A stretch of DNA of 64,000 nt from Spirometra erinaceieuropaei (taxonomy: Eukaryota; Platyhelminthes; Cestoda; Diphyllobothriidea; Diphyllobothriidae): assembly GCA_902702965.1 (NCBI GenBank), contig CACRXP010000425.1:168147-232146 (forward strand), given 5' to 3'. The position numbers were made by a program, and so were the translations under genes. Within the stretch, counting starts at the first letter, position 1, and each line of letters begins with the position of its first letter. Under the pieces are notes generated by a model that ran no database searches, had not been told where the DNA came from, and was given only the letters and a program-made list of their open reading frames with translations. This document shows positions 11,697-23,535 of the stretch, piece by piece.

Positions 11697-12905
11697 CGGT
11701 TGTGCTTTGAGTGGTTGAGAAATAATTGCCCCAATCCCTAACCCTAACCCCTGACCATAACGCCTAACCCTTACCCCTGACCCTACCCCATAACCCCAAC
11801 TCCAACAGTATTGTATCCATCAGGTGAAGCGACATAACCACATCTTGCCGCTTTGGAACCCATCTTGTTCAAACTGACCACCATAAATCGATCCTCCTTC
11901 GTAATATCTGTGAAACACATCAATGTTCATTTCATAACTTCATCTCGTTTTGCTTCACATTGCTGATCTGAGCGCGCCAAACGACTGTCTCTGCCTTAAG
12001 TGTGTGGATGATGAGGTTGTTGATCGTCCTCTCAAAAGTCAAACTGACTTCTAGGGCCACATTTCGGTGCAAACGCTTGAAAACTGTCATTTACTTAACA
12101 GCCAGAATTCAATTCACTGTATTTTTCGGCTGCAACCACCTCCAATTCCCTCATTCTTGAGCATTCTTCCGAATGAACTGCCGCATTACAGATGCCTTGA
12201 TTTTACTCCGTTTCCCAACCTTCACGTCGACTTCCTTTCTACAGGGATTCGTAACCTTCTTTGCCGCATTTGATGTTTACTCTCCTGCAGCACTCCTATA
12301 TAACTGATGGTTTACAGAAAGCTACAAGCCCTTTCCTCTATCCTATCCTATTTATTCTGACTTACTAAACGGGAGGCTCACAGTCTATGACGTATGCTGT
12401 GCATGTTTACTTCTTCTGCCGGTGTTACTACTATCCATGGAGCACGGAAATTTGGACTGCTTTAGCGCATTACAGATTGCCAGGCGATGTAGCGGCCGAA
12501 GATGTTGAGGAAAACGTACATATTCGATTCGATACAGCACACGGGAGTAATATTCCAACTATGGAAACGATGAACTGGATCGTCGAGCGTCATGTCAGGC
12601 AGGTGCGTATGCACATAGGAAGAAAAGAGTTCAAAACGCGTGAAATCTGTGTTACGAGAGATAAAATTATTGCATCATAAAGGGGGTATAGCAACGCTAG
12701 GGGAAGTAACGTTGCGTACACAACCGATCCGTTTGGATAGTGAGGCGGTCTCGACATGTTCATCAGACTACCGGTGGTGAATACTGTGTTGGGAGCAACT
12801 GCAGGGCAGGGTCATGCGGATTTGCCGAAGGTCGAGAGGATGCGAGCGACAGAGAACGGACGAGATTTCAGCAGTAGGAAGACAGAGGACACCGGCCAAA
12901 AATAG
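11697..12905 (+). repeat. R1-associated tandem unit 1, about 1.2 kb
   Basis: The first of two tandem copies. The unit starts at 'cggttgtgctttgagtggtt' and passes through a CCCTAA-like array (about 11728-11812), 'gtatccatcaggtgaa', 'cttgttcaaactgaccacc' and 'ttgatgtttactctcctgca'. A 97-codon open frame at 12387-12680 follows, and the unit ends near 'acagagaacggacgagattt'. The second copy lies 1214 bp downstream. The frame contains HIRFDTA.GSN.PT.ET, which is conserved in copy 2. I do not recognise a function, and it may be a non-coding repeat. Confidence 0.85.
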
Positions 12906-12910
12906 CTATT

Positions 12911-14046
12911 CGGTTGTGCTTTGAGTGGTTGAGAAGTAATTGCCCCAATCCTAATCCCTAACCCCCTAAATCTAACCCCTAACCATTACCCCTAACTTCA
13001 TCCCATAACCCCAACCCCAACAGTTTTGTGTCCATCAGGTGGAATGACATAACCATATCTTACCGCCTTTGAACCCATCTTGTTCAACCTGACCACCGCA
13101 AATCTATCCTCCTTCATAATATCTGTGAAATACATCAATGTTCGTTTCATCCCTTTACTTCTTTTTGCTTCACAATGCTGATCTGAGCGCCCCAAACGAC
13201 TCTTTGCCTTAAGCGTTTGGATGATTTTGTTGATCCTCCTCCCAAAATTCAGACTGTCCCCTAAGGTCATATCTCAGTGCAAACGCTTGAAAACTGTCGT
13301 TTACTCACTGTATTGTTCGGTTGCAACCACCTCCCAGTCCTTCATTCTTGAGCATTCTTCCCAATGAAATGCCACATTACTGATGCCTTGATTTCACCCT
13401 GTTTCCCAACCTTCACGTCGAATTCCCTTCTAATAGGATTCGTAAACTTGATTGCCGCATTTGATGTTTACTCTCCTGCAGCACTCCTAAGACTGTGAAC
13501 TGATGGTTTACAGAAAGCTACAAGTCCTTTCCTCTATCCTCCCATTATTTATCCCGACTTACTAAACGGAATGCTCACAGTCTATGACGTATACTCTTCA
13601 TGTTTACTTCTGTTGCCGGTGTTACGACGGAAACTTAAACTATCTCAATGAATTACAGGTTGCCGGACGCTGCAGCGGCCGATGGTGTTGGGGACAACAT
13701 ACACATTCGATTCGACACAGCAAACGGGAGTAATCTTCCGACTGCGGAAACGATTAACTGTCATGCCAGGCAGGCGCGTACGAACATAGCAAGAAAGGAG
13801 TTTAAAACGCATGAAATCCGTGTTAGGAGAGATAAAATGGTTGCATCATAAAGAGGGGGTATAGCAACGTTAGGGAAAGTAACGTTATGTATCCAACCGA
13901 TCCGTTTGGATAGTGAGGCGGTCTCGACATGTCCGTTAGAATATCGGTGGGAGGGGTCATGCAGATTTGGCGAAGGTAGAGCGGATGCGGGCGACAGAGA
14001 ACGGACGAGATTTCGGCAGTGGGAAGGCATGCGACACCGACCACCT
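12911..14046 (+). repeat. R1-associated tandem unit 2
   Basis: Collinear with 11697-12905 throughout, with small indels. Its 67-codon frame at 13648-13851 aligns with the C-terminal part of the 97-codon frame of unit 1 (RFDTA, GSN, RKEFKT, RDK, then ASstop). The 5' leading block of R1 is absent between the units, so they duplicated in tandem and did not insert separately. Many substitutions show the duplication is old. Confidence 0.85.
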
Positions 14047-14225
14047 TCGACGGCACGCGATCACACCACTCCCATTTTGGACCCCCCATCCCCCCCCAAC
14101 GTCTCTCCACTACAATTAAACAAGTGAGGTATGGTAAGTTCGTATTCCCATGTCCGACCACGATTTCATTCTAGCAGATACCATAGTTGGAAGGCATTCT
14201 CGACGGTCAAACACCTTGTAATCTA

Positions 14226-15215
14226 CAGTAGGTGGGCTAACTCATGAAACGTCAACCGAAATTCCGAAATGCGTTTTCGTTTCGAAATGATTCATTTTTA
14301 GGGTCTTTAAACTTATCATTGTGCAGCATAATTTTATAATGATTCAGTTACCTCAGGAGCCGGCTTTCGTATGAACTTTCCGGCTTCATGCAAATATCAT
14401 CGCCTGCAGAAAATGACTACGTAAGTAGCGTGCAATTCTCTAATTGATTTGCGATGTCATTAAATATTCAATCAAATTTAATGGAAAACATACCTAAAAA
14501 CATTCGATCTTTTGCTTATTCGGTAGAAAAGGGCGTTTTCTTCCAACTTTATACTCAAAGGAAGGGTATAAATCGGTTTTAAAGAAGTTTCTAATTGTGA
14601 GATTTTTCAATACCATAAAATGGCCGTTCACAAAGCGTCATGTCTCTGCATTTACCAATGTGGAATGTGAAGTTAACAATATGGCCTAAGTCCACTGCTA
14701 AATTTTATGAACCGCATACAGCCTCCTCTTAACACTATAGAGAAAGATATGGTTTTCCGTACACGGAACATATACGATTTGTAGTTTGGAAACCCCGAGT
14801 GCAAGTGTAACGGCAGGCCGGGTTCAAAGTCATTCGCGAATTGGAAAAGTTTCCAGAAACGGACTTATACCCTTTCTTCGCGTATAAAATTGGAAGAAGA
14901 CGCCCTTCTCTACCGAATGAACAAAGGAATGATTATTTGTAGGCATTTTTTCCATGAAATATGATTGAATATTTAAGAGCATCGAAAATCAATTAGAAAA
15001 ATTCATGCTACAGAAGTAGTCATTTATTACAGAGTGTGATTTTTGCATGCAACCTGAAAGAAGTTCATTCGAAAGCTGGCATCCTGAGGTAACTGAATTA
15101 GTGTACAATTATGCTGCAAAATGATTAGTTTTACAACCCTACTTAATTAATCATTTCGAAACGAAAACGCATTTCGGAATTTTGGTTGACATTTCATGAG
15201 TTAGCCCACCTACTG
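14226..15215. mobile_element. Palindromic CAGT-element, subfamily 1 (990 bp)
   Basis: The two ends are inverted copies: left 'cagtaggtgggctaactcat', right 'atgagttagcccacctactg'. The inverted similarity continues to the centre, giving two arms of nearly 500 bp. TA precedes the left end; TG follows the right, read as a mutated TA. CAGT ends plus a TA target are the signature of Tc1/mariner-like DNA transposons (established knowledge). No transposase frame is present, so this is a non-autonomous fold-back or MITE-like element. Confidence 0.85.
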
Positions 15216-15257
15216 TGGTCGTTGATAAAATTAACGCACTCTGCGTCCGCGAACACG

Positions 15258-15751
15258 CACTCATTGACCGATCGCATGCAACGCTGTTCAAAATTCTGAA
15301 ATTACTTTTCATCTACGACGGATTACTTAAGTAGAGTTGTAATACTAATTGTCTCGCAGCCAAGATGCTGGTTCTTGGATGCGCTTCTATTCAAAACTTA
15401 AACATGCCACTTTCTTCGAGTATAAAATGCGAAGTCAACGTGATTTGCTACAAAATGAGTAAACGAAAGCATTTTCTCGCGCATGTTCTCAATAACATAT
15501 ATTTGAATTTATAAGGCTATCGAAAATAAATGGGAAAGTGCATGCTTATTAACCAGTCAGTTTTATGGAGTGCGGTTTTTGCAGGAGGTCGATAAGAATT
15601 GCATCCTAAAGCCAACATCCGGGCGGGTGCAGAATATCATTGGGTTGTGCCGCAGGTTAACCAGCATTGTAACCCCACATAAGCAATCCTTCCCAATCGA
15701 AAACGCATTTCAGAATTACGGCCAACACTTTATGAGACCAGTCAGCCATTG
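15258..15751. mobile_element. Palindromic CAGT-element, subfamily 2, internally deleted
   Basis: A degraded left arm ('attgaccgatcgcatgcaac', then 'aaaattctgaaatta') joins directly to the right half ('tcgagtataaaatgcg' to 'gagaccagtcagccattg'), followed by TA. Compared with the full subfamily 2 element at 19905-20877 about half the length is missing. The 86-codon frame at 15570-15830 is a chance reading through the arm. Confidence 0.65.
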
Positions 15752-15759
15752 TAAATGTG

Positions 15760-16260
15760 TCTTCGGTGAATCTCTCGCTGCAGATCGGCTCCACAATGAC
15801 CATTCACATCGCCCAATGCCCTATTTCTAGTCTACGGCGAGACTGAAGCCAAGATGCCAAGTGAAGGTTTGTGACCATAGAAATCACACATGTTTATGCA
15901 CTTGAATGTTGGCCCCGGTGACCTGGACATACGTCTTCTGGGAACTTTTAAATATTTTTATAATAGTTATTTTTTCTTTCTCGACATGGCTGACGCATAA
16001 CAGTTGTAAAGTATTACTTATCTGAGAGGCCCATGTAGCAATAGCGAATGTTCTTCCTCGAGAGACATTTAATCACGTTGTTGGAGTTAACTAGACACTA
16101 TGCCCCATGCTTATCGGTATGGTAAACTCAGTTTAAAAACTCTTCTCAGTTAAGGGATTATTTACTGAATTTGCTAACCACTTCCTGAGTATAACACGTC
16201 CGGTGCATTGTACAGAACACAGGGAGACTACAGTTCCGGCTTCTACGGACAACTCACAAC
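15760..16260. other. No recognisable feature
   Basis: AT-rich sequence without a supported gene, repeat or RNA signal. Confidence 0.4.
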
Positions 16261-16262
16261 TG

Positions 16263-16745
16263 TCATCTATAGATGTAGTTATGTAGCCGCACCTGAAGTA
16301 AACAAAACCCAGCTGCCTGTACTGCGAGACCGGTGGTAATAGGGCTTTTTAGAGGTGGGACCAGGGAACGAACAGGCGACGAGGCCAAGTAATTGTATGC
16401 AAAAGAAGAGCTATTGATAATGCCCGCTTGTACTTTTAGTGGTTGAGAAGTAGTTGCCCTAACCCCAACCCTAACACTTAACCGCGATCCTAAACCCTAA
16501 CTTGGAAATTTCCAACGCGAAGGTTAGAAGTAAACGACTGGCCGAAAACCAAGAAGGACCACCGGCATTGGGTCAAAAAGGTAGACATGGCAACAAACAA
16601 ATAAGGCCGCCAACAGAACACGCGGCAACGCACAGCAACACCATGCCAACGTAATCACACCAACTCAAAACAATTAAGTAGGTCAACAGTATTATGTCCA
16701 TCGGGTGCGGCCACATGACCAAATTTTACCAATTTTAATCCCTCA
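16263..16745 (+). repeat. Dispersed repeat R1, copy d
   Basis: Collinear with 196-668: leading block 'gtagttatgtagccgcacctgaag', CCCTAA-like array at about 16455-16505, then 'aagaaggaccaccggcattggg' and 'caacaccatgccaac'. Beyond that it adds 'aacagtattatgtccatcgggtg', which is otherwise seen in the tandem units (11805 and 13020). It therefore links the two R1 forms. Confidence 0.75.
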
Positions 16746-17008
16746 GTAGTGGGGCGTTTCTCACTAGCAATTTCTACGTTTCATGAGGTTTCAGCTAGAA
16801 AAGATACGTTGCAGAAGCCAGATAGTAATGAGGGCACCAAGAAATATGCAGTTTATTATATGGCACCATAGAGCTGGGGACCTTGCGTTCCTGATTCCCG
16901 AGGGAAAACAATTGTCTCGATCTTCACTCTATTCGTTGACAAGCACATTTTGACGCAAGTTCAGTTCACACCAACGCCGATGATTTGACTTGAGCGTGCG
17001 ACCTGTAG

Positions 17009-17074
17009 NNNNNNNNNNNNNNNNNNNNNNNNNNNNNNNNNNNNNNNNNNNNNNNNNNNNNNNNNNNNNNNNNN
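17009..17074. other. Assembly gap (66 N)
   Basis: A run of N at 17009-17074. Flanking sequence shows no identifiable gene. From 16760 to 17480, apart from the gap, I see nothing I can annotate. Confidence 0.99.
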
Positions 17075-17484
17075 CGAGCAATCTTTTTGCGGTGACCGTG
17101 GCGAAGGGTATTCTTAACACAATATTGCGCAGTTACAAAAGTGGTAAAAACGCCGTTAAATGCTCGTATTAATTAGGAAATACGTTTCCCGAATGTCAGG
17201 AGAGTCTGAGGAGCGACAATCCCTCCAAATTCGACAGTTGACCTAGAAGGAACAGTCTGTCGATAGGAAACGATTAAATAACGCGGGCATATCAAAAGAC
17301 AATAGGGTAATAACCTGTAAGTGGACACCAGACATCAGCACATATATTGTTCTTACACATAGATAAAAGTTCGCAGACGAGTCTTAAGAACCTTTCGGTT
17401 ACTGCAGAATCACTACATGTGTCCGAATCATCCCCTTCACTGACGTTTTCCGTAGTTATCTACTCGTATTTGTGAGGGGGAGTT

Positions 17485-17645
17485 TCCCCAAGGACAATAA
17501 AGACTGGAATGGTAATTTCCAGCTCGGTAGTCGTCATTAGCCAGTTATACTAACACCCAGCTGTTTTTAGCACCTGGGATTCGGACCCCGGATCCTTGGT
17601 CAATAAGTCCAACCTTCCATCACTGGGTCACGGGCCCGTTGTCCT
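17485..17645 (-). mobile_element. tRNA-derived SINE, minus copy
   Basis: The minus strand reads 'ggacaacgggcccgtgaccc', a degraded tRNA-like head, then a body with 'ataactggctaatgacgac' and 'ggaaattaccattccagtct'. It sits head-to-head with the plus-strand fragment that follows. Confidence 0.75.
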
Positions 17646-17654
17646 CCCTACCAT

Positions 17655-17850
17655 TTTAGCTCAACAGTAGGGTGTTGGACTAAAGGGGTTGAACAGTGTA
17701 GCACCGGAATTAAGGACAAAAGAGCCAGGATTTGTATCCCGAGTGCCATCACCTTGGTGTTTGGTATGCCTAGCTGATGACGATTAATAAGCCAGCAATG
17801 GTCATTCCAGTCTCGCATGTTTGCGTTGAAACTCGATTCAGTAAACTTTA
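17655..17850 (+). mobile_element. tRNA-derived SINE, plus fragment
   Basis: Head remnant 'agctcaacagtagggtgttgg', then body 'tgatgacgattaataagccagcaatggtc' (partial match to the SINE body) and 'ccagtctcgcatgtttgcg'. With the preceding copy it forms an inverted, head-to-head pair. Tail absent. Confidence 0.65.
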
Positions 17851-17947
17851 CTTGTTGCAAAGCGAATTTATGTGGGGTTTTAAATTGAACCCCATGGAAT
17901 AACGGGAGCTACCCCTATGACATACATATTAATTAAAAAATTCGGAG

Positions 17948-18160
17948 ATTCGAAAAGTCAAGTTGACAAACACGTGTTTTTGGCACTTCTACGTCAGGCC
18001 AATATAGTTACATGGAGGAATGAAAATATACGAAACTAACAGTGTTTATGGGTATCTCATTGTCTATAAAGTCATGAAAACTCATTTTTCCCACGCCGCC
18101 CGCATGACGAGGTCGGCGGGTTTTGGTCTTCAGGGCTGGGGGAGGGGGTAAGACTTGGAG
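17948..18160 (-). mobile_element. PLE-B 3' non-coding fragment
   Basis: About 210 bp collinear with 54990-55205, including 'tttcccacgccgcccgcatg' and 'acgaggtcggcgggttttgg'. At 55 kb this segment directly follows the PLE-B coding remnant on the minus strand, so this copy is probably a solo 3' fragment of the same element. No coding motif remains. Confidence 0.55.
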
Positions 18161-19900
18161 TTAATTATCCTGTCATTACATTTTTAACTTCCAAATTCTC
18201 TGCGGCTCATATACCATACATGTTAGGCCCATGTTAGGCCGTTGCGGATAATCCAAGAAGTGAGTGAAAGTAGGCCAGCAACCGCTGATATAGCCTGAAG
18301 GCATTTGAGTCCACTGTTAAATGTATTATTTCTAGGTAACGGATTTTTTGGATGCCATCTCCCGATTGTTACCGAGAACGCTAAGGACCTACTGAGCAGC
18401 TGGACACCTCACAATTACGTTCGGCCAGTAGCACAAACATTGACGAAATTTTCTGAGGTTTCATCTAGTATGGTCATACATATCTTCTCACTTCTATAAA
18501 ACAGTATTGTAATTGTCAGAAAGATGCTCGTGCAAAAATTGAAGCGATCTCTGTTCCTGTAGCACAAGGTAGATCACCAACTTTGGAGGCCCTTCTAGAA
18601 CAGAATACAGTTATTAATCTCACTGGACGCATTCATTTCCAAAGTTACGTTCCAGTTGGGTGACCGTACACTTCTGCCGTAAGTGGCGTTCAATCAAAAC
18701 TGTTTTCAATGTCAGTTAAGCTTCACAGGACACGTTTTTCTATTCCTTTTTTTGTCTTGCCTGACCAGTGTGACCATGTGAACAGTTTTCCCCCTAACGT
18801 TTTCTGTTCGGACGTTCCTCCTAATAGCTGCTTTGACAAACAGCACAATGTGAATTCATGGCTTCTCGTGATTGGACAGTTGTTCCGTCCTCCCGATTTT
18901 TCATGTTTCTGTCCCCTCTGCCTTGTCTTTCGTGAGAACGGCAACACACGGTGAACAAACAAGCAGAAAAGCAGCGTTTTTTGTCAAATTGGTCTTTAGC
19001 ATGCCGATGGCTCGATTTATCTGATTATTCTCCGCAGTAACCATTCAGCTGGCGGGGGGGGCGGCGGAGGGGGGTGCTTCAAGCAAAGTTTATAAGCCAC
19101 TTTTATGGGACGCTTATTTTGATCACAAAGCAGTGAGAACAAAATTTTAACATTCATGTGCTGGGAGACGCTACAGGCGTTCCGCCGAGACTGGTGAAAT
19201 AAATGGCGTTGGGTGCAGTCACTGTTTGTTGGCGAACTCAGCTGACAGACGCTACCGTTTATCACTTCCTGTTTCCTTCAGTTTTTTTTCACCAACAGTT
19301 GCTTGTCGCCTTTCAGCTTTTTATCAGCGTATGCGGCAAAACTCATGAACTATCAAATAGGGCATCTAAACCATTATTTATATAGGACAGTGATGTATGC
19401 ATACCACTGTGATTAATGTCTCATAACATGCTGACCGTATAGCGGAGATTTTTGCAGTTTCTGTGATGGCACATTGGTAGGAAGCTGTAGGCTCGCATAG
19501 CCAGCTGTTTTTATTAGCATCAAAGATCGTTCGAAATGTGTTTTCCCAAAAAACACTATCCAGAAATGTTTTTTCATGCATTTTCTGGGCAAGATATCCC
19601 ATTGCCTAGTTAAACCACAGTTTCCATAGGGGCAAAGTGTGCTGATTGAAAAGGAAATTCATAAGTAAAGTGTTTTTAAAACTTTTGCTCGACAGAAACG
19701 GTTTGTTTAGGCCTCCTGAATGCCTTGCACTTGCGTACGATGCGCTCCATTTGATGGACACGCTTGGCAGATGTCAGAACGATTCGTCATAACAAATTAA
19801 GAAGAAATGCAAAAATATGTTTCAGCAGAGAATACACCAAGTTTCGGAACTTGTTCAAAAGTTGGGGCAACCACAGGAAATTTCAAATTACTGTTCAGCA
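18160..19900. other. No recognisable gene; G-rich run
   Basis: Both strands have frames of about 80 codons at 18709-18962, which cannot both be coding and show no motif. A G-rich run occupies 19051-19074. Nothing else can be supported. Confidence 0.4.
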
Positions 19901-19904
19901 TATG

Positions 19905-20877
19905 CAGCGAGTGACCGAGCTCAGGAAATGCTAGTCGAAATTCTGAAATGCATTGTCGGCTATGAAGGATTGTTTAGATGACGTTGCGTGTAGGATTACC
20001 CTACAACATTTCGGACTCGCCAGGATGTTGGCTTTTGATTGCACCTTTTTTCGACGTAATGGAGAAATCACATTCGGCAAAAACGACCATGTAAGTAGCA
20101 TGCCTTTTCCGCATTGGTTTTCAATGGCAATATAAATTCATGCATATCTTGGAGAAAACATGTAAATATGCTTTCTTTTACTCATTCGGTAACAAATTAC
20201 GTCGTCTTTACATGCTGTACTTGAAGTAAGGGTTTCTTTTGGTATCGCGAATGTTTTTGATTATGAGGTTTTTTAAGACCGAGCAATGTCCATTCATACG
20301 GCATCACGCCTGTCTGTTTCTTAATACTTCCCATGAAGTATGAAACATGGTCCGCATCCACTGCAAATTTTATGAACTCTATGTGGTATCCTCTTAAAGA
20401 CTTAGAAAATCATATGGTTTTCCTTACAAGGAAAATATACGCCCTACGGAGTGATGACGCTAAGCTCTAATGCACCGCCTGATCTGACGCAAATTATTCG
20501 GGAATCGTAAGTTCTTTCGGAAATTTGAGCATACCTTTTCTTCGAGAATAAAATGTAAAGATGACGTGGTTTGTCACCGAATGAGTAAAAGAAAGCATAT
20601 TTTACGCATGTTTTCCATAAAATATACTTGGAGTTATATTGCCATCGAAAATCAATCTGGAAACTGCATACCACTTCCATGGTCCATTTTACCGAGTGCG
20701 ATTTTTACAGGAGGTCAAAAAGAGGCGGATTAGGAAGCCAACATCCTATCCAGCCCGAAATTCTCTAGGGTAATGCCGCAAGATAATCGATATAACAACC
20801 CAATCTGAGTAAACCTTCCTAGCCAAAATATCGTTTTAGGATTTCGGCTAACATTTCATGCGAATGGTCACGGGCTG
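19905..20877. mobile_element. Palindromic CAGT-like element, subfamily 2 (973 bp)
   Basis: Left end 'cagcgagtgaccgagctcag' mirrors the right 'gcgaatggtcacgggctg', and inner landmarks are mirrored too ('gtaagtagcatgc' against 'gcataccacttcc' with 'tcgaaaatcaat'). It is related to subfamily 1 but with different terminal bases. Central hairpin arms continue to the middle. No transposase. The 78-codon minus frame at 20444-20680 is incidental. Confidence 0.7.
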
Positions 20878-20879
20878 CA

Positions 20880-23075
20880 CTTTCGACTAATGCGTTTCTT
20901 AAATGAATGATTTATTTGTTGCAAGGTTACAGGAATTTGATTTAGAATCGAGAATTAAATGGTGATTGGTGGTGTGGAATCGCCACGGGAAAAATAGCTA
21001 CTTTTAGCTGAATTTTAAAATGCACAGGATGATCAATCTGCTGATTGATTAGATTTCACTTTGGCATTATCGTAATACTCCCCCAAGTACTTGTTTCCCA
21101 TATAAGAATGGAAGTAAAGGATTTCATGCAAGGTTTTGCGCATTTAACTCAATTCTGTCGGACTGAATTATCAGAAAATCATTTGAAACTGTGTAAAAAT
21201 TAAGTAAATAGTTGACTCAAATGGAATTTTGTCAGATCAGGAGGCAAATGTAGGTTTGGCGAAAATCACCAAGTCTTTCTAAAACAACATTTGAGTTATC
21301 CCCGTAGATCGTCAAAATAATAATTTTAGACCGGCAGCTTATGCAAGAACATGATGTAGTAAACCGCCCCCCCCCCCGGTAACTCACTTTTCGGAAATCG
21401 AGGAATCAACTGTCCCACTACTGCTGAGATTCCTTTATTGTTTTTACTTATGAGCTTTAAGCCTAAACAATCATTCTTTTCAGAAAAGTTTCCGTCGCTG
21501 ATCAATCACTGGTTATTATGCTATAACGCCTACTTACAAACAGCGAAGTAGCAAACCTATGCGCGTTGCTTTGTGGGAGACCATGACGGAGATGGCACCT
21601 TTCACGTTCCGAACCTCTGTAAATGAAGATGCTAATTTTGTGTGGTATATACAAAGTACTGGTATAAAACTACCCAGGAGAGTCCTCATCTTTGTAAATG
21701 TGCGACCAAACGGGCGACCGATGCGGTCCAATGATTCATATATGTAGACCCTCATATAAACAATTCAAACCAGTTGTGAGAATTTCCTTTTTAAAAATTT
21801 TAACTTATTTCTTGCTTATGCTATTAGGAACAGTGTTTAAACAGTAAACATCGCACTTTATTTTGCACTTTGACTTGAATCTACTAAGAAAAAGCAGGCA
21901 TTCGATGGTCGCAAGTCCTACGATCATTATAGCTAATTTTAAATGCAATGCTTTGTCAAAATAACACCAGAACTTATACTTCAAAAAGTTGACAATACGG
22001 TTCCAAGAGTTAGCGATTAAATAACAACGTAGCGCGAATGATTTAAACCGTGCGCAAAGGGTACAAAATAGTTTCAGCTTCAAACGGAGCCCTTTCCAGT
22101 GGCTCATTCTGAGGGAGATTGACGGAATTAATGCTTGAACATCAGGTCATCTGTGTTAATAAGGAAAATTAAAAAAGATTCAGAAAAGTGATTGGTGGAT
22201 ATAGGTCAGTTTTCAATAAATTCTCGTCTGAGCAAGCAAGAAAGTGCCTCACTTTGCCCCTGGCATAACGCTTATTACTCTGCTCTAATATTCCCACACC
22301 CCACCAGTGTTTTAAGACGAGCTTTAATCGCTTTCTCTAATCACTGGTATGTTTCACCTGACCTCGTTTTTCATACAAATGAACTGACATGACAAGAATT
22401 TATCAAAAGCGAACGTATGCTCGCCAACCAGTACTCTGAATACTGCATAGGAATTTTCACAACTTCAAAACGTATTGCTTAATCTGTACTTTGGAGATGG
22501 GATTCATGACTGGTAGGTTACGCAACCTTGTTCAGTTCACGCGAAATCCCTAATGCATACCCCGTATTTGTCGCTACTGAGAGCAAATTAACAAAGCATG
22601 CCGTCGTACGTTAATGCCGAATAAAAAGTTGAAATTAGACATCTGCTATGCTCTGTTCCCATCAACCGCCAAGAACATTTTCTGGCCTCGATTACGCTCA
22701 GCGCACTCCCCTTTAAAATTGCATTCATAATAAAAGATTTCGTACAATGCCACTACCATATACAAACAAAGTCTTGGAGATAAGGTTTTGTCCAGCAGGC
22801 TGACTTCATAAAAATAGTTAATATTGAATTTTTTGCAAATATCTCTATTTTTGATAGTTTGATAATCAAGTTGTTAGGGATCAACAGTAAGTAAATTGAC
22901 GCAACGAATCCTTTACAGAAATTCTAAAAATTGAATAGGTCTAGTAAGAAGCGACTCGGCAGGGCTGAACGTGAAGCAGCATGCAGCATAATCTTAGGAT
23001 ATTTTGTTCTTAACGGGAAGTTAGCTTTCGAATGTGCGTCCGTCCAAACACCTATTACAACCACCTTCGTTAACA
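20880..23075. other. No recognisable gene; poly-C run
   Basis: AT-rich DNA with only short, unrecognised frames; the largest is 100 codons at 21805-22107, minus. A run of about 11 C lies near 21367-21377. At 21534-21755 both strands are open, which argues against coding. Confidence 0.4.
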
Positions 23076-23148
23076 AAGACTATATAACTAATTGATATTT
23101 TGGCAGATTTTGAATAATCCATATTGACCCAACTGTGAAAAACTCGGC

Positions 23149-23228
23149 GGCTCGGTGGGATTCGAACCCACGCAGAAAGGGGGAAGGCTTTAGTACAGCC
23201 AACGCTCTAACCACCTGAGCTACGAGGC
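23149..23228 (-). tRNA. tRNA-like sequence (repeat-embedded)
   Basis: Minus strand: acceptor GCCTCG, D arm GCTC/GAGC, an anticodon-region stem TGGCT/AGCCA around GTACTAA, an extended variable region, and a T arm with loop TTCGAAC. A-box (TAGCTCAGGTGG) and B-box (GGTTCGAATCC) motifs are intact. The 3' acceptor strand has lost one base. Two bases instead of one separate the D arm from the anticodon stem, so the fold is not canonical. Probably a mobile tRNA-related sequence; function as a tRNA is unlikely. Confidence 0.5.
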
Positions 23229-23455
23229 CCCGCCGGACGACGCGAGTTTAATCACATTTGGGTCAAGTTACCCGCCCAACCTACTGCAACGTCTGGAATC
23301 CACCAAATCTGATATAGTACGTTGACTGCCCAAGCAGGATTTCCTAAGTAATTCACCTAGAATCCACCAGATGACTACTAGGCTCATGTAATTAATTGAT
23401 ATTTTGGCAGATTTTGAATAATTCATATTGACCCAACTGTGAAAAACTCGGCGGG

Positions 23456-23535
23456 GCCTCGTAGCTCAGGTGGCTAGAGCGTTGGCTGTACTAAAGCCAT
23501 CCCCCTTACTGCGTGGGTTCGAATCCCACCGAGGC
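23456..23535 (+). tRNA. tRNA-like sequence (repeat-embedded)
   Basis: 80 nt: GCCTCG pairs with the terminal CGAGGC; D arm GCTC/GAGC; stem TGGCT/AGCCA closing loop GTACTAA (ACT at the nominal anticodon positions); a 13-nt variable region with no clear stem; T arm GTGGG/CCCAC with loop TTCGAAT. Both polymerase III boxes are perfect. It is almost identical, in reverse, to 23149-23228. Whether it is charged or merely a SINE-like promoter cannot be decided from sequence. Confidence 0.55.

Noticed and set aside
23149..23535. Two functional host tRNA genes
   Set aside because: Non-canonical spacing before the anticodon stem, oversized variable region without a stem, and clear membership in a mobile composite with a target duplication. 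Reported as tRNA-like only.
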